From: UBA7359 sp038142205 | GTDB taxonomy: Bacteria > Pseudomonadota > Gammaproteobacteria > Eutrophobiales > Eutrophobiaceae | NCBI GenBank assembly: GCA_038142205.1 | Contig: JAYQJO010000001.1 | Coordinates: 2,480,001-2,544,000 of the forward strand | Length of the DNA stretch: 64,000 nucleotides | Direction of reading: 5' to 3' | Shown: piece after piece, positions 45,061-53,562 of the stretch | Layout: the number at the start of each line of letters is the position of its first letter | Position numbering within the stretch: position 1 is the first letter of the stretch | Position numbers and translations under genes: made by a program | Notes under the pieces: generated by a model | Database searches by the model: none | The model's input: the letters and a program-made list of their open reading frames with translations, nothing else | What the model was told of the DNA's origin: nothing

Positions 45061-45156
45061 GGTGAGAAAATTGCAACTGTGGTTAGTGGTGCAATTCTGG
45101 CTGTCGGACATTTTAGAAACTACTATTTATGCCGTAATGATGAGTGTGATACTTAA

Positions 45157-45449
45157 AGCAATTTCAAAGTATTTTGAATAAATAGAATGAGTAATTGCTG
45201 TAACGACTAAGGTGACTGGTTAGACGCGCTTCCTAATCGGTAAAACGCAATCTTAAAAATAGTGCTCATTATTAATGCCATCTTTCATTCAGCATTATTT
45301 GTGTTAAGAAATGCAACTAATTAACCTCGACAAAGCAATACCTGATAATTTATTTAACTTGAGTAATAATAACCCTGATGTCATAGGCAAAATGTAGCAG
45401 TCTGAGATAAAATATGAATTATTAAATAAATAATTTTGAAGAAATAATT
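45157..45449. other. Gap between merC-like and SEC-C genes
   Basis: About 290 nt with no clear gene. A 28-codon frame at 45311-45397 (INLDKAIPDNLFNLSNNNPD) might be a fragment of a longer protein; no ribosome site precedes it. Confidence 0.4.
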
Positions 45450-45632
45450 ATGAATGAAAATAGTGAAGCATCAGCTAAAGAAAAAAACGAAAATAATAAA
45501 ACCGGTTGCGATGACATAACTTGTTGTCCGCCAAAGAAACCTGTAACACGCACAACTCAAAAAATAGGACGTAATGATCCTTGCTTTTGTGGGAGTAACC
45601 GTAAATTTAAAAAGTGTTGTGGACGCTTCTAG
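45450..45632 (+). CDS. Small SEC-C motif zinc protein
   Basis: 60 aa. The last 23 residues, IGRNDPCFCGSNRKFKKCCG, are the SEC-C zinc motif found at the end of SecA and many small proteins. The N-terminus is charged with an extra Cys group, CDDITCCPP, which may bind a second metal. Function of stand-alone SEC-C proteins is unclear; a small metal or RNA-binding adaptor is possible. Confidence 0.8.
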   Translation: MNENSEASAKEKNENNKTGCDDITCCPPKKPVTRTTQKIGRNDPCFCGSNRKFKKCCGRF

Positions 45633-45652
45633 ATATCGATTGAAACTGTAAA

Positions 45653-45729
45653 TGGTGGCTATGGGCAGACTTGAACTGCCGACATCAGCATTATGAATGC
45701 TGCGCTCTAACCAACTGAGCTACATAGCC
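45653..45729 (-). tRNA. tRNA-Met (CAT), elongator
   Basis: 77 nt on the minus strand including encoded CCA. Acceptor arms GGCTATG/CATAGCC pair fully, the D-arm reads GCTCAGTTGGTTAGAGC, the anticodon stem CAGCA/TGCTG encloses TTCATAA with anticodon CAT, and the T-arm contains GTTCAAGTC. The sequence is close to E. coli elongator tRNA-Met. Confidence 0.93.
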
Positions 45730-45852
45730 ATTATTTAAGATTGATGTTTCCGCCCTAGTAGACAGAAAGGAGCGAGATTGTCTTTTCTATGGCGATACTT
45801 GTCAAGAACAGGATTACCTAAGTTCTTCAAATATTTTTCTAATTCCTTACCG

Positions 45853-46488
45853 TCAACGCGTACCGAAAATCACCATAGTTTTGCCCGAGACCGAAATCAG
45901 ATGGTCTTCTTCCAGACTTTTAAGTACTCGACCGACCATTTCACGCGAGCAACCGACAATACGACCTAATTCCTGACGAGTAATCCGAATCTGCATGCCA
46001 TCCGGGTGAGTCATGGCGTCAGGTTCTTTGCATAGATCTAATAATGTTCTCGCAACACGACCTTTTACGTCTGTAAAGGCCAAATCACTGACTTTACGAC
46101 TGGTACGGCGCAGGCGCATGGCCATTTGCGAAGCGATGGAAAATAACAGTTCAGGGAAGATATTGTGTAAGCCTTGTAGTTTTTCGTAGCTGATTTTAGC
46201 GATTTCTGACTTGGTTTTTGCACGAACAAAAGCGGTGCGATTGCTTTTTTCTGCAAATAGACCTATTTCCCCAAAGAATTCTCCAGCGTTGAGATAGGCT
46301 AGTACGATTTCATTACCTTTACTGTCTTCAATCATCACGGTTACAGAGCCGCTAATGATGTAATACAGATCATTAGAAGGATCGCCTTCTTTGATAATAA
46401 GTTGTTTTGCGGCATATGTTTTTTGATGACAGTGCTCTAAAAAGCGGGATATTATTGTTTCCCCTTCACGCGAGCTTGGAATAGCCAT
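45853..46488 (-). CDS. crp: cAMP receptor protein (CRP/Vfr)
   Basis: 211 aa. Cyclic-nucleotide domain with GEFFGEIGLFAEKSNRTAFV (phosphate-binding Glu and Arg), long dimer helix FSIASQMAMRLRRTSRKV, and the CRP winged helix RITRQELGRIVGCSREMVGR ending in IFGTR as in E. coli CRP and Pseudomonas Vfr. No Cys cluster, so it is not FNR. It is divergent from an OsmC/YhfA gene, the same neighbourhood as in E. coli. Possible target: the TGTGA-N6-TCAAA site at 11273-11288. Confidence 0.95.
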   Translation of the reverse strand: MAIPSSREGETIISRFLEHCHQKTYAAKQLIIKEGDPSNDLYYIISGSVTVMIEDSKGNEIVLAYLNAGEFFGEIGLFAEKSNRTAFVRAKTKSEIAKISYEKLQGLHNIFPELLFSIASQMAMRLRRTSRKVSDLAFTDVKGRVARTLLDLCKEPDAMTHPDGMQIRITRQELGRIVGCSREMVGRVLKSLEEDHLISVSGKTMVIFGTR

Positions 46489-46577
46489 AATTATTGTCCC
46501 CCGCCATTCATGGCTGCTAACTGAGCATCAACTATGTTACTCTTTTCTCAGAAAATCAACTGCTTGGAGTTTATAAT

Positions 46578-47006
46578 TTGGATATTAAGGTAAGTTGGGC
46601 CGGTGAAGCTGCGTTTATTGGTGAATCAGGCACAGGACATAAAGTTGTAATGGATGGACCACCGGAAGGTGGTGGGCGGGATCTGGGACCTAGACCAATG
46701 GAGATGCTGTTATTGGGAACGGGGGCTTGTAGTAGTTATGATGTCATATCTATTTTGAAAAAGTCCCGACAAGACGTGAAATCTTGTCAGGTGGAAATCA
46801 GTTCTGAACGTGCTGACAGCGAACCGAAGGTATTCACCAAGATTCATATTCATTTCAAAGTTGCTGGTGTAAATTTAAAAGAAAAGCAGGTAGAAAGAGC
46901 CGTTTCCTTGTCAGCTGAAAAATATTGCTCGGCTTCTATCATGCTCGGTGCAACAGCCGAGATATCACACGATTATGAAATTCTTGAAGCAGAAGGTGTT
47001 TTATAA
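46578..47006 (+). CDS. OsmC family protein (YhfA-like)
   Basis: 142 aa thiol-peroxidase-fold protein. MEMLLLGTGACSSYDV carries the first conserved Cys and AEKYCSASIMLGATAEI the second. Best matches the YhfA subgroup, supported by divergence from crp. Start is TTG 46578 with GGAG 8 nt upstream; no ATG fits. Its 3' end overlaps the convergent GGDEF-like gene by 34 nt. Confidence 0.9.
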   Translation: MDIKVSWAGEAAFIGESGTGHKVVMDGPPEGGGRDLGPRPMEMLLLGTGACSSYDVISILKKSRQDVKSCQVEISSERADSEPKVFTKIHIHFKVAGVNLKEKQVERAVSLSAEKYCSASIMLGATAEISHDYEILEAEGVL

Positions 47007-47803
47007 CGGTGCTTATTCAGCTTTTCTGTTACGCGCTTTAGCAGGCTGGTTTCGTCTTCACCTTTTCGCCAAGAAGAGGCCGCTATGGTTGTTGGAATCT
47101 TCTTATGGTTTTCGGGAAGTTTGAAACGGTTAAGCTGAAACTTGATTTTCCTAGCAAGTTTATTTGCTGCTTCTTCATTAGTTTCTGGCAGGATAAGTAG
47201 AAAGTCTGACATATTCCAATGGCCGACATCATCTACCCAGCGCAGTTTGTCCCTTAGAATCATCGCAATGGCTTGGTTAATACTTTCGTTATCCATTTCA
47301 GAATCGGGCGCGACTCGCAGCATAATTATGGAAAGCGGATTGAAATAACGGCGACTTCGAGAAACATGTAAAGTCAGTTTATTTAGAATGCCATGACGTG
47401 TGTACAAACCGGTGCGTTCATCAACTTGCTCAAATCCGAACTGTGCCTGATTTTCTGAAAGATTATTAAATTTAACCAGACAACCGATTTCAGCTATATC
47501 ATCAAATTCATTTTCCATAGATTTAGACAGGTAGTTAAAATTAAAGAGTGTGTCGTTGTCAGGGCTGTTGATATGTTGTCGCGCAATTCTTTCGGAAATG
47601 GGGAAGATATTTGTGCCGGGTAATTCCGAGCGCATATGACCGATAAGCTGCCTGGCCTCCAGTCCTATTTGTACGCACAGTGTTTTGTTTACCCAAATAA
47701 TTCGATTATCTGAATTCACTAGAAATATACCGACAGGCATAAGATGCAGTAAAGACAGTACGTTGTCTGAATTTAAAGTTGGTAATTGAATCACAGCTGA
47801 CAC
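46973..47803 (-). CDS. PAS protein with degenerate GGDEF domain
   Basis: 276 aa. N-terminal PAS-like domain (LMPVGIFLVNSDNRIIWVNK) and a C-terminal GGDEF-like fold starting at DERTGLYTRHGILNKL. Where the active site should stand the protein reads GHWNMSDFLLILPE: no GG(D/E)EF and no I-site, so it cannot be a cyclase and may bind GTP or a partner as a regulator. The 3' end lies 34 nt inside osmC on the other strand. Confidence 0.78.
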   Translation of the reverse strand: MSAVIQLPTLNSDNVLSLLHLMPVGIFLVNSDNRIIWVNKTLCVQIGLEARQLIGHMRSELPGTNIFPISERIARQHINSPDNDTLFNFNYLSKSMENEFDDIAEIGCLVKFNNLSENQAQFGFEQVDERTGLYTRHGILNKLTLHVSRSRRYFNPLSIIMLRVAPDSEMDNESINQAIAMILRDKLRWVDDVGHWNMSDFLLILPETNEEAANKLARKIKFQLNRFKLPENHKKIPTTIAASSWRKGEDETSLLKRVTEKLNKHRYKTPSASRIS

Positions 47804-47966
47804 CCTAATTTTCGTTTATTGTTTCTAAAGCTATCGACGAAAATGAATAGAACTTTAGTGCTAAATCAGGCTATCTTGGTTTATTTAAGTTATTAAAATT
47901 ACTAAAAAATCAGATCTAAATAGAGTTAAGTTATTGATGAGTAGGTAAATTGGATAAAGAAGCTTG

Positions 47967-48608
47967 TTACGAATTATCGAGTCGCGTCATCATTTTTGCC
48001 GGACCAGTAATAATTTTGTGAAACAAGGCCGATTGATTGTTCGTATCTGTTTTACGGTAAATATGTTTCAAATGCGTTCTTATTGTCGAAATACTAATGT
48101 GTAGAGCTTCTGAAGCTAGCTCAACATCAGGGTTCTCAATAAGTTGTGAAACGACGCGAGACTCAGCTGGTGTTAAGTTATAAATTTTATGTAATGTTTC
48201 TTCCAGAGAGGGTGTTTCTTTCTCTTCAGGATAGTGTTTATTTTTATCAAGTGCTGAACGAATCGTTGTCTTTAAATCGGTATCTCTTATCGGTTTATTA
48301 ATATAACCATAAGCATTTGTCTTTAATGCTCGTTCCAATGTTTTATCATCGCTATGGGAAGTAACATAGATAACAGGAACATGAAAATTATTCATGATGA
48401 CTTCAGCAGTATCAATACCATCAAGTCCTTTACCAAGATTGATATCCATTAAGATTAGATCGGGTTTATGAGTTCTTGTTTTATCAACGGCTTCAGCTCC
48501 TGAGCTAACAATACCGGATACAACAAAACCAAATTTTTCGATGTAGAGTTGCATGACATTCGCTGTAGTGCGGTCATCATCAACGATGAGTATTTGCTCT
48601 CCTGCCAT
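47967..48608 (-). CDS. Response regulator, REC plus LuxR-type HTH
   Basis: About 213 aa from ATG 48608 (an ATG 15 nt upstream is possible but lacks spacing). REC domain: ILIVDDDRTT acidic pocket, LILMDINLG phosphorylated Asp, TSHSDD and INKPI Lys. C-terminal NarL/LuxR HTH: LTPAESRVVSQL, ASEALHISISTIRTHLKHIY. No sensor kinase is adjacent, so the partner is unknown. TusA and the TonB receptor follow after gaps. Confidence 0.9.
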   Translation of the reverse strand: MAGEQILIVDDDRTTANVMQLYIEKFGFVVSGIVSSGAEAVDKTRTHKPDLILMDINLGKGLDGIDTAEVIMNNFHVPVIYVTSHSDDKTLERALKTNAYGYINKPIRDTDLKTTIRSALDKNKHYPEEKETPSLEETLHKIYNLTPAESRVVSQLIENPDVELASEALHISISTIRTHLKHIYRKTDTNNQSALFHKIITGPAKMMTRLDNS

Positions 48609-48720
48609 TAATGCTCCTTTCAATGTTTATAACTAATTTATATAAAAACATTCTATATTAACTGTAAAAAAAAAACCTGAATATGAAACAAAATCTTACG
48701 CAAAAAGTAAACAATACCAT

Positions 48721-48993
48721 TTAAATATTTTCTGGGTTACTAGCGCGTTTTATATAGAAATGATAAACATCATTAATGATCTCAAATTTAATAATTTCAT
48801 GTTTAGTACGGGCACAATAGGCCTCAAAATCTACTTGTGAATGAGGATCTGTTGCTTCAACGAATAGAACATCACCTGCATCCATTTTATTTAGCAAGAC
48901 TTTGGTTTTAAGAATGGGAAGAGGGCAGTTCAATCCCTTGGCATCAAGGGATTGAGTTATTTTAGTTTCATTGTCTGTTTCTGTGTTCATCAA
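48721..48993 (-). CDS. TusA-family sulfur carrier
   Basis: 90 aa. LDAKGLNCPLPILKTKVLL has the CPxP Cys of TusA/SirA proteins that relay persulfide sulfur, for example in tRNA thiolation or sulfur oxidation. The tail FEAYCARTKHEIIKFE is typical. Not linked to tusBCD or dsr genes here, so the pathway is open. Confidence 0.92.
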   Translation of the reverse strand: MMNTETDNETKITQSLDAKGLNCPLPILKTKVLLNKMDAGDVLFVEATDPHSQVDFEAYCARTKHEIIKFEIINDVYHFYIKRASNPENI

Positions 48994-49038
48994 TAGGCTT
49001 TAATGATTAATTAAAGCCTATTGTATTAAACTACTGCC

Positions 49039-51027
49039 TTAAAAAGAAGCTTGTAGTCCTATTGTTAGCGCACGACCCATTATAGGCGCACGATCTTTAA
49101 TGAAAGAGGTGAGTAGTTCACCGTCTTCATCTAGCAGGTTTGTTGCTTTAGCGAACAAGTTTAAGTTTTGAGCACCTTCAATGACTTTGTAGTTCGCATT
49201 GAGGTTTAAAACCGAATAACCGCCTGTATCGCTTTCTAAGGCGCCATTAGCGTTTTGTTCCAATACATTAGTTAAATCCAGACCTGCAGTAAGTTTCTTG
49301 TGCTCATAATCCAGACTTGCCCCGATTCGCGCAGGAGAGATACGTGGCAGATTGTCACCATTTTCACGTTCAGCTCTGACATAATCACCAAACACATTCA
49401 AGTCTAATATACCGCTATTACCCGAGTACAGATTCAAGCCTGCAGCAATTTCAAAACCATAGAAAATGGCATTGTCCTGTTGAAATTGTAAGTCTCTAAA
49501 TTCTTCGGTTGGATCGAGATTTCCATCTTCATCAACTATATCAGCAATACCATCGTTGTTTATGTCCCGAGCTTGCAAGAATATAAAGTCTTCTATGTAG
49601 TTTGCAAACAAGCTTACATTCCATTGTAATAAACCGTGTTCACGGGCTAAAGTCAGGTCGATATTATTGGCTGTTTCTTCACTTATTGAAGCGTCACCTC
49701 TTTCAAAGGCGCCTGTTGCGTGATGTGCTCCATTAGAAAATAACTCTTCAACAGTCGGTGCGCGTTGACTACGGCTAAGGTTTAAACCAAGTGCCATTTC
49801 TCCTGTAATATGCCAGTGAATACCTGATGAGATGCTATATAAGTCAAAACTAGCCGAAATGCGATTGTCAATGTCATCAATTTCGTTATGTTCGTAACGT
49901 CCGCCGATTTCGAAATGAACGTTTTCGACAATGTCGGTATCTTCAAGAATAAAGATGGCAAAAGTATCTGTTTCTGTTTTTGGTACGAATGCTTCGTCGC
50001 CTGCTGCACTGAAATCACGATAGCCAAATTGAGTGCCGATAACACCATTAAATACGCCGATTGGAGCATGTGATATTTCGACTCGGCCTTCGAGTTGCTC
50101 ATTACTAAAGACTGTGCCGGGTTCACCAGGACCTTCAAACTCGGTGTGTAGATAGTCATTGTAAGCGCCTTGAATACTAATCGCTTTTATGCCGGCAAAA
50201 GGGTTAAGTATTCGAGCAGACAGATCGGTACGATCTTGTTTAGAGTCAATAAAAGGTAACTCGTCGGGCTCTTCCGGATTACGAGGAATACCGTGAGTCG
50301 AGTCAAAATGTCCATAAGACATACCGATAAAACCCCAATTATCAACAAAGGAAGCGCCAAAATTGAAATTGGTCACATCATAAAAACTATTACCCACTTT
50401 TCCGTCGGCAGACTCATAATCTCCTGCATCACGGTTTAATGCATCAGCATGGAATGCTATTTTTTCATAACCGCCTTCTGCTTGAAGAGAAACCAGTTTT
50501 TCCAGTGAATTAGTGTTGTAACTGGAATACAGTGTTGGACTAAAAGAATCCGGTATATATTCCGGGATTTTATTAGTCACTACATTGACTAGACCGCCGG
50601 AGGCTTCGCTACCGTAAAGTAATGCTGCTGGTCCACGAAAGATTTCTATCTGTTCAGCTTGTATAGGATCGATAGAAACGGCGTGATCAACACTGACTGT
50701 TGATACGTCTAATGAGCTAATGCCATTTTCCAGAACTTTTACTCTTGCGCCGGATTGCCCGCGAATAACAGGTCGACTTGCTAAAGGGCTAAAACGATCT
50801 GTTGAGACACCAGGAATATTCTCCAGTGTTTCGCCAATTGTTGACGCTTGTTTTTCTGCTAATTCTTCATTGTTTAAAATGTATATAGGTTGTGAGATGT
50901 GCTCGATACTTTGCAAGCCAAATGGCCTTGCGAAAACATTGATATCATCTAACGTTGATACTTCTTCTGCGAGCGCAAGTTGTGACACGCTTAATGGGAT
51001 GATAATCCCAAGGTAAAATAACTTCAT
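49039..51027 (-). CDS. TonB-dependent receptor, ZnuD-like (zinc)
   Basis: 662 aa outer-membrane receptor. Signal peptide (LSVSQLALAEEV), plug domain with EIFRGPAALLYGSEASGGLV and NVVTNKIPE, a beta-barrel rich in aromatic and acidic residues, and a C-terminal Phe (GLQASF). HHATGAFERGD and the ERxxTVEELFSNGAH segment are seen in ZnuD-type receptors. The gene lies behind a small exported protein and a Zur-like box, divergent from zur. Zinc import across the outer membrane is the likely role. Confidence 0.9.
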   Translation of the reverse strand: MKLFYLGIIIPLSVSQLALAEEVSTLDDINVFARPFGLQSIEHISQPIYILNNEELAEKQASTIGETLENIPGVSTDRFSPLASRPVIRGQSGARVKVLENGISSLDVSTVSVDHAVSIDPIQAEQIEIFRGPAALLYGSEASGGLVNVVTNKIPEYIPDSFSPTLYSSYNTNSLEKLVSLQAEGGYEKIAFHADALNRDAGDYESADGKVGNSFYDVTNFNFGASFVDNWGFIGMSYGHFDSTHGIPRNPEEPDELPFIDSKQDRTDLSARILNPFAGIKAISIQGAYNDYLHTEFEGPGEPGTVFSNEQLEGRVEISHAPIGVFNGVIGTQFGYRDFSAAGDEAFVPKTETDTFAIFILEDTDIVENVHFEIGGRYEHNEIDDIDNRISASFDLYSISSGIHWHITGEMALGLNLSRSQRAPTVEELFSNGAHHATGAFERGDASISEETANNIDLTLAREHGLLQWNVSLFANYIEDFIFLQARDINNDGIADIVDEDGNLDPTEEFRDLQFQQDNAIFYGFEIAAGLNLYSGNSGILDLNVFGDYVRAERENGDNLPRISPARIGASLDYEHKKLTAGLDLTNVLEQNANGALESDTGGYSVLNLNANYKVIEGAQNLNLFAKATNLLDEDGELLTSFIKDRAPIMGRALTIGLQASF

Positions 51028-51056
51028 TGTTTAACCCCTGATTAATAACAAGACAT

Positions 51057-51081
51057 TCTGGTGGCGATAATGCTCACCAGA
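51057..51081 (-). other. Intergenic hairpin before the TonB receptor
   Basis: TCTGGTG (51057-51063) and CACCAGA (51075-51081) form a 7-bp stem with loop GCGATAATGCT and no T-tract. It lies between the small exported protein and the receptor and could be a processing or attenuation site in the shared transcript. Confidence 0.45.
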
Positions 51082-51098
51082 TAAATACTTAAAATTTG

Positions 51099-51383
51099 TT
51101 ACATCAGGAATGGTGGGGGACTGCGAGCATGATTATTTGAATGATTAATTAAATTTAAAGAATAAAATTTATGAGTAATTTTTACATTTTCTTTAAAATT
51201 AATATTTACTACTGTACTTGTATTAGTGGCAAGATTGCTTGAATTAACTTGATGAATACATATTGAACAGTATTCGTGCTCATCATGTTCTACAAATTGG
51301 TGCTCGACAGCATGCGTCATCGTGGCGAATTGCGACGACAATACAAATAAAATCAGTAGTTTAATGACGAGTTTATGGAGCAT
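51099..51383 (-). CDS. Small exported His-rich protein of the Zur-controlled cluster
   Basis: 94 aa. Signal peptide (LVIKLLILFVLSSQFATMTHA), then HQFVEHDEHEYCSICIHQ, a His/Cys group that could bind zinc, and a C-terminal HARSPPPF tail. I remember similar proteins (aromatic-Pro tail, CxxC after an acidic His loop) beside zinc receptors but cannot name the family. First gene of the minus-strand operon with the TonB receptor; a Zur-like box lies 26 nt upstream of its ATG. Confidence 0.72.
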   Translation of the reverse strand: MLHKLVIKLLILFVLSSQFATMTHAVEHQFVEHDEHEYCSICIHQVNSSNLATNTSTVVNINFKENVKITHKFYSLNLINHSNNHARSPPPFLM

Positions 51384-51408
51384 TTTTAGTTTTAAATATT
51401 AATAATAA

Positions 51409-51425
51409 ATGTTACATTATAACAT
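51409..51425. promoter_or_regulatory. Zur-like box between receptor operon and zur-znu
   Basis: ATGTTACATTATAACAT: 6-base arms ATGTTA/TAACAT around five bases. It sits in the 69-nt space between the divergent small exported protein/TonB receptor and zur-znuACB genes and matches the box at 42704-42720 at 16 of 17 positions in reverse complement. Confidence 0.78.
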
Positions 51426-51452
51426 TGCATTTTAGGTGTCAATTGAACAATC

Positions 51453-51956
51453 ATGTCCAAAAATAAAATTATTAGTCCTTTCCGGCCTTCAGCGCATAAG
51501 CATCAGGACTGTTTACAGTCTGCTGTTAAAGCGGCAAAAACTCATTGTGATGAGTCTGGTTTGCGTTTAACGCCATTGCGCCAACAGGTTCTGGAGCTGG
51601 TCTGGCAAAGTCACGAACCTGTTAAGGCTTATGACGTGTTGGATAAACTTAAGCAAGAGCATTCTTCATCTGCCCCGCCAACTGTTTATCGGGCACTGGA
51701 TTTTTTGCAGGAACAAGGGCTGGTTCATAAAATCGAATCACTAAATGCTTATGTCGGCTGTGGCAATCCTGAAAATTCACACTCAGGGCAGTTTTTTATT
51801 TGTCAATGTTGCGGCTCGGTTGCAGAACTTGATGACGCTGATATCAGCAGGTTGATCCAAAAGAAAGCCAGTCAAATGGGTTTTAAAATAGATGATGAAA
51901 TGGTCGAAATTAATGGCCATTGTCAGGAATGTCTTGTTGCAGGAAAATCAAAGTAA
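51453..51956 (+). CDS. zur: Zinc uptake regulator Zur (Fur family)
   Basis: 167 aa. DESGLRLTPLRQQVLELVWQ and PPTVYRALDFLQEQGLVHKI form the Fur-type winged helix; CQCCGSVAELDD and GHCQECLVAG give the structural zinc CxxC pairs. The N-terminal extension of about 30 residues and Glu/His placement fit Zur better than Fur. With zinc bound it would repress the flanking promoters. Its TAA shares one base with the start of the binding-protein gene (TAATG). Confidence 0.93.
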   Translation: MSKNKIISPFRPSAHKHQDCLQSAVKAAKTHCDESGLRLTPLRQQVLELVWQSHEPVKAYDVLDKLKQEHSSSAPPTVYRALDFLQEQGLVHKIESLNAYVGCGNPENSHSGQFFICQCCGSVAELDDADISRLIQKKASQMGFKIDDEMVEINGHCQECLVAGKSK

Positions 51957-52825
51957 TGACTATTTTACAGAGACTGTTATTGGTTTTACTTGCTCTATTT
52001 GTTTTTGCTTCTAAAACTGTTGCCGAAGATAAAATAAATACTTTTGTTAGTATCTTGCCACAACAATATTTTGTCGAACAAGTGGGCGGTGAACTTGTTG
52101 ATGTTCAAGTTATGGTCGGTCCCGGACAAAACCCAGCAACGTATGAACCGACACCGCAACAAATGGCAGCATTGGCGAATGCTGATATTTATTTCAGTAT
52201 TGGTGTGCCATTTGAAAAAGCATGGCTTAATAAAGTTAAACAGAGTAATGATAAGCTTGTTGTAATTGAATGTTGTGAGTCATTATCTGATTTACATGGT
52301 CACTCGCATCATGGGCACCATGAGCATCATGATGATCTTGACCCGCATATCTGGACGAGTCCGAAAAAAGTTATTCAGCTTGTTAAGTTGATCGAAAATT
52401 CCCTCTTACAAGTTAGTCATTCAAATAAACAAGCTTTTAAAGAAACAGCTGGAAATTTTATTATAGAACTTAATAAACTCGATGCATTTATCAGAGCGAG
52501 CCTTGTTAATTTAAAACAGCGCGAATTAATTGTCTCACACCCATCTTGGGGTTATTTTGCTAAAGAATATAATTTGTCACAAATCTCTATTGAACAAAAT
52601 GGCAAGGAGATTCAGGCTAAATCACTGGTTAAACTAATAAAGTCTGCGAAAGAAAAAAATATTAAAGCTGTTTTTGTTCAACAACAATTCAATGATAAGG
52701 CAGCAAGAATAATTGCAAAAGAACTTAATGCTGATATTTATGAGCTTGATCCTTTGGCATTTAATTACATAGAAAACATGAATGACGTAACTAGTAAAAT
52801 TATTAAAGGACTTTCCAGTGACTGA
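51956..52825 (+). CDS. znuA: Zinc ABC transporter substrate-binding protein
   Basis: 289 aa. Signal peptide (LLLVLLALFVFASKTVAED), the metal-binding His residues spaced as in ZnuA, a His-rich mobile loop (HGHSHHGHHEHHDDLDPHIW), SHPSWGYFAKEY and FVQQQFNDKAARIIAKE. Start ATG 51956 overlaps the zur stop, so an alternative start inside zur is not needed. The last codons overlap znuC by 8 nt. Confidence 0.95.
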   Translation: MTILQRLLLVLLALFVFASKTVAEDKINTFVSILPQQYFVEQVGGELVDVQVMVGPGQNPATYEPTPQQMAALANADIYFSIGVPFEKAWLNKVKQSNDKLVVIECCESLSDLHGHSHHGHHEHHDDLDPHIWTSPKKVIQLVKLIENSLLQVSHSNKQAFKETAGNFIIELNKLDAFIRASLVNLKQRELIVSHPSWGYFAKEYNLSQISIEQNGKEIQAKSLVKLIKSAKEKNIKAVFVQQQFNDKAARIIAKELNADIYELDPLAFNYIENMNDVTSKIIKGLSSD

Positions 52826-53561
52826 TGATAATAATGATATTGTTATAGACATAAACAATGTCAGTTTTAATTATGGCCTGGTCTCCGTGTTGGAAGATAT
52901 TTCTTTAAGGATTCATGAAGATGAATTTATTGGTATTATCGGTCCGAATGCCAGTGGAAAAAGTACGCTGCTTAAATTAATTCTCGGTTTATTAAAACCG
53001 GATCAAGGCACAATTAAAATATCAAATAAAAAATGCCAACATGCAAAAAACCATATTGGTTATGTGCCGCAACATGTCAATTTTTCTCGTGATTTTCCTG
53101 TAACAGTCGAAGAAGCTGTGTTGATGGGACATATTACTTCTTCATCATTATTTTTTAAGTTTAGTAAAAGCGAGATTGCCAGTGCTGAAAAAGCGATGCA
53201 AAAGCTAGAAATTGAAAATATTGCAAAACGACAAATTGGCTCTTTATCGGGAGGACAGCTTCAACGTGTATTAATTGCGCGAGCATTAGTTTGCCAGCCC
53301 AATATTTTAATACTGGATGAACCGACTTCTAATGTAGATATGCGGGTTGAAGAAGATATCTTTGCGTTGTTAAAAAACTATAGCGAGCACATGACGATCA
53401 TTGTTGTTTCCCATGATATTGCATTTATTTCCGGTTATGTCGATCGTGTTGCTTGCCTAAACCACACACTCGTTTGCCATGATACTGAATCAATCAGCGG
53501 CAAGATGATCGAAGAACTTTATGATGCGCCGGTTAAGATGATTCATCATCATCACGGATAA
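52818..53561 (+). CDS. znuC: Zinc ABC transporter ATPase
   Basis: 247 aa. GTG start overlapping znuA (GTGACTGA). Walker A GPNASGKSTLL, Q-loop YVPQHVNF, signature SLSGGQLQRVLIARAL, Walker B ILILDEPTSNVD, H-loop VSHD. A C-terminal HHHHG tail is a possible metal-binding extra. The permease gene starts 1 nt after its stop. Confidence 0.95.
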   Translation: MTDDNNDIVIDINNVSFNYGLVSVLEDISLRIHEDEFIGIIGPNASGKSTLLKLILGLLKPDQGTIKISNKKCQHAKNHIGYVPQHVNFSRDFPVTVEEAVLMGHITSSSLFFKFSKSEIASAEKAMQKLEIENIAKRQIGSLSGGQLQRVLIARALVCQPNILILDEPTSNVDMRVEEDIFALLKNYSEHMTIIVVSHDIAFISGYVDRVACLNHTLVCHDTESISGKMIEELYDAPVKMIHHHHG

Positions 53562-53562
53562 C

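Noticed and set aside
45653..45729. Initiator tRNA-Met
   Set aside because: The acceptor stem pairs at its first position and the anticodon stem lacks three G-C pairs, so it is elongator type.
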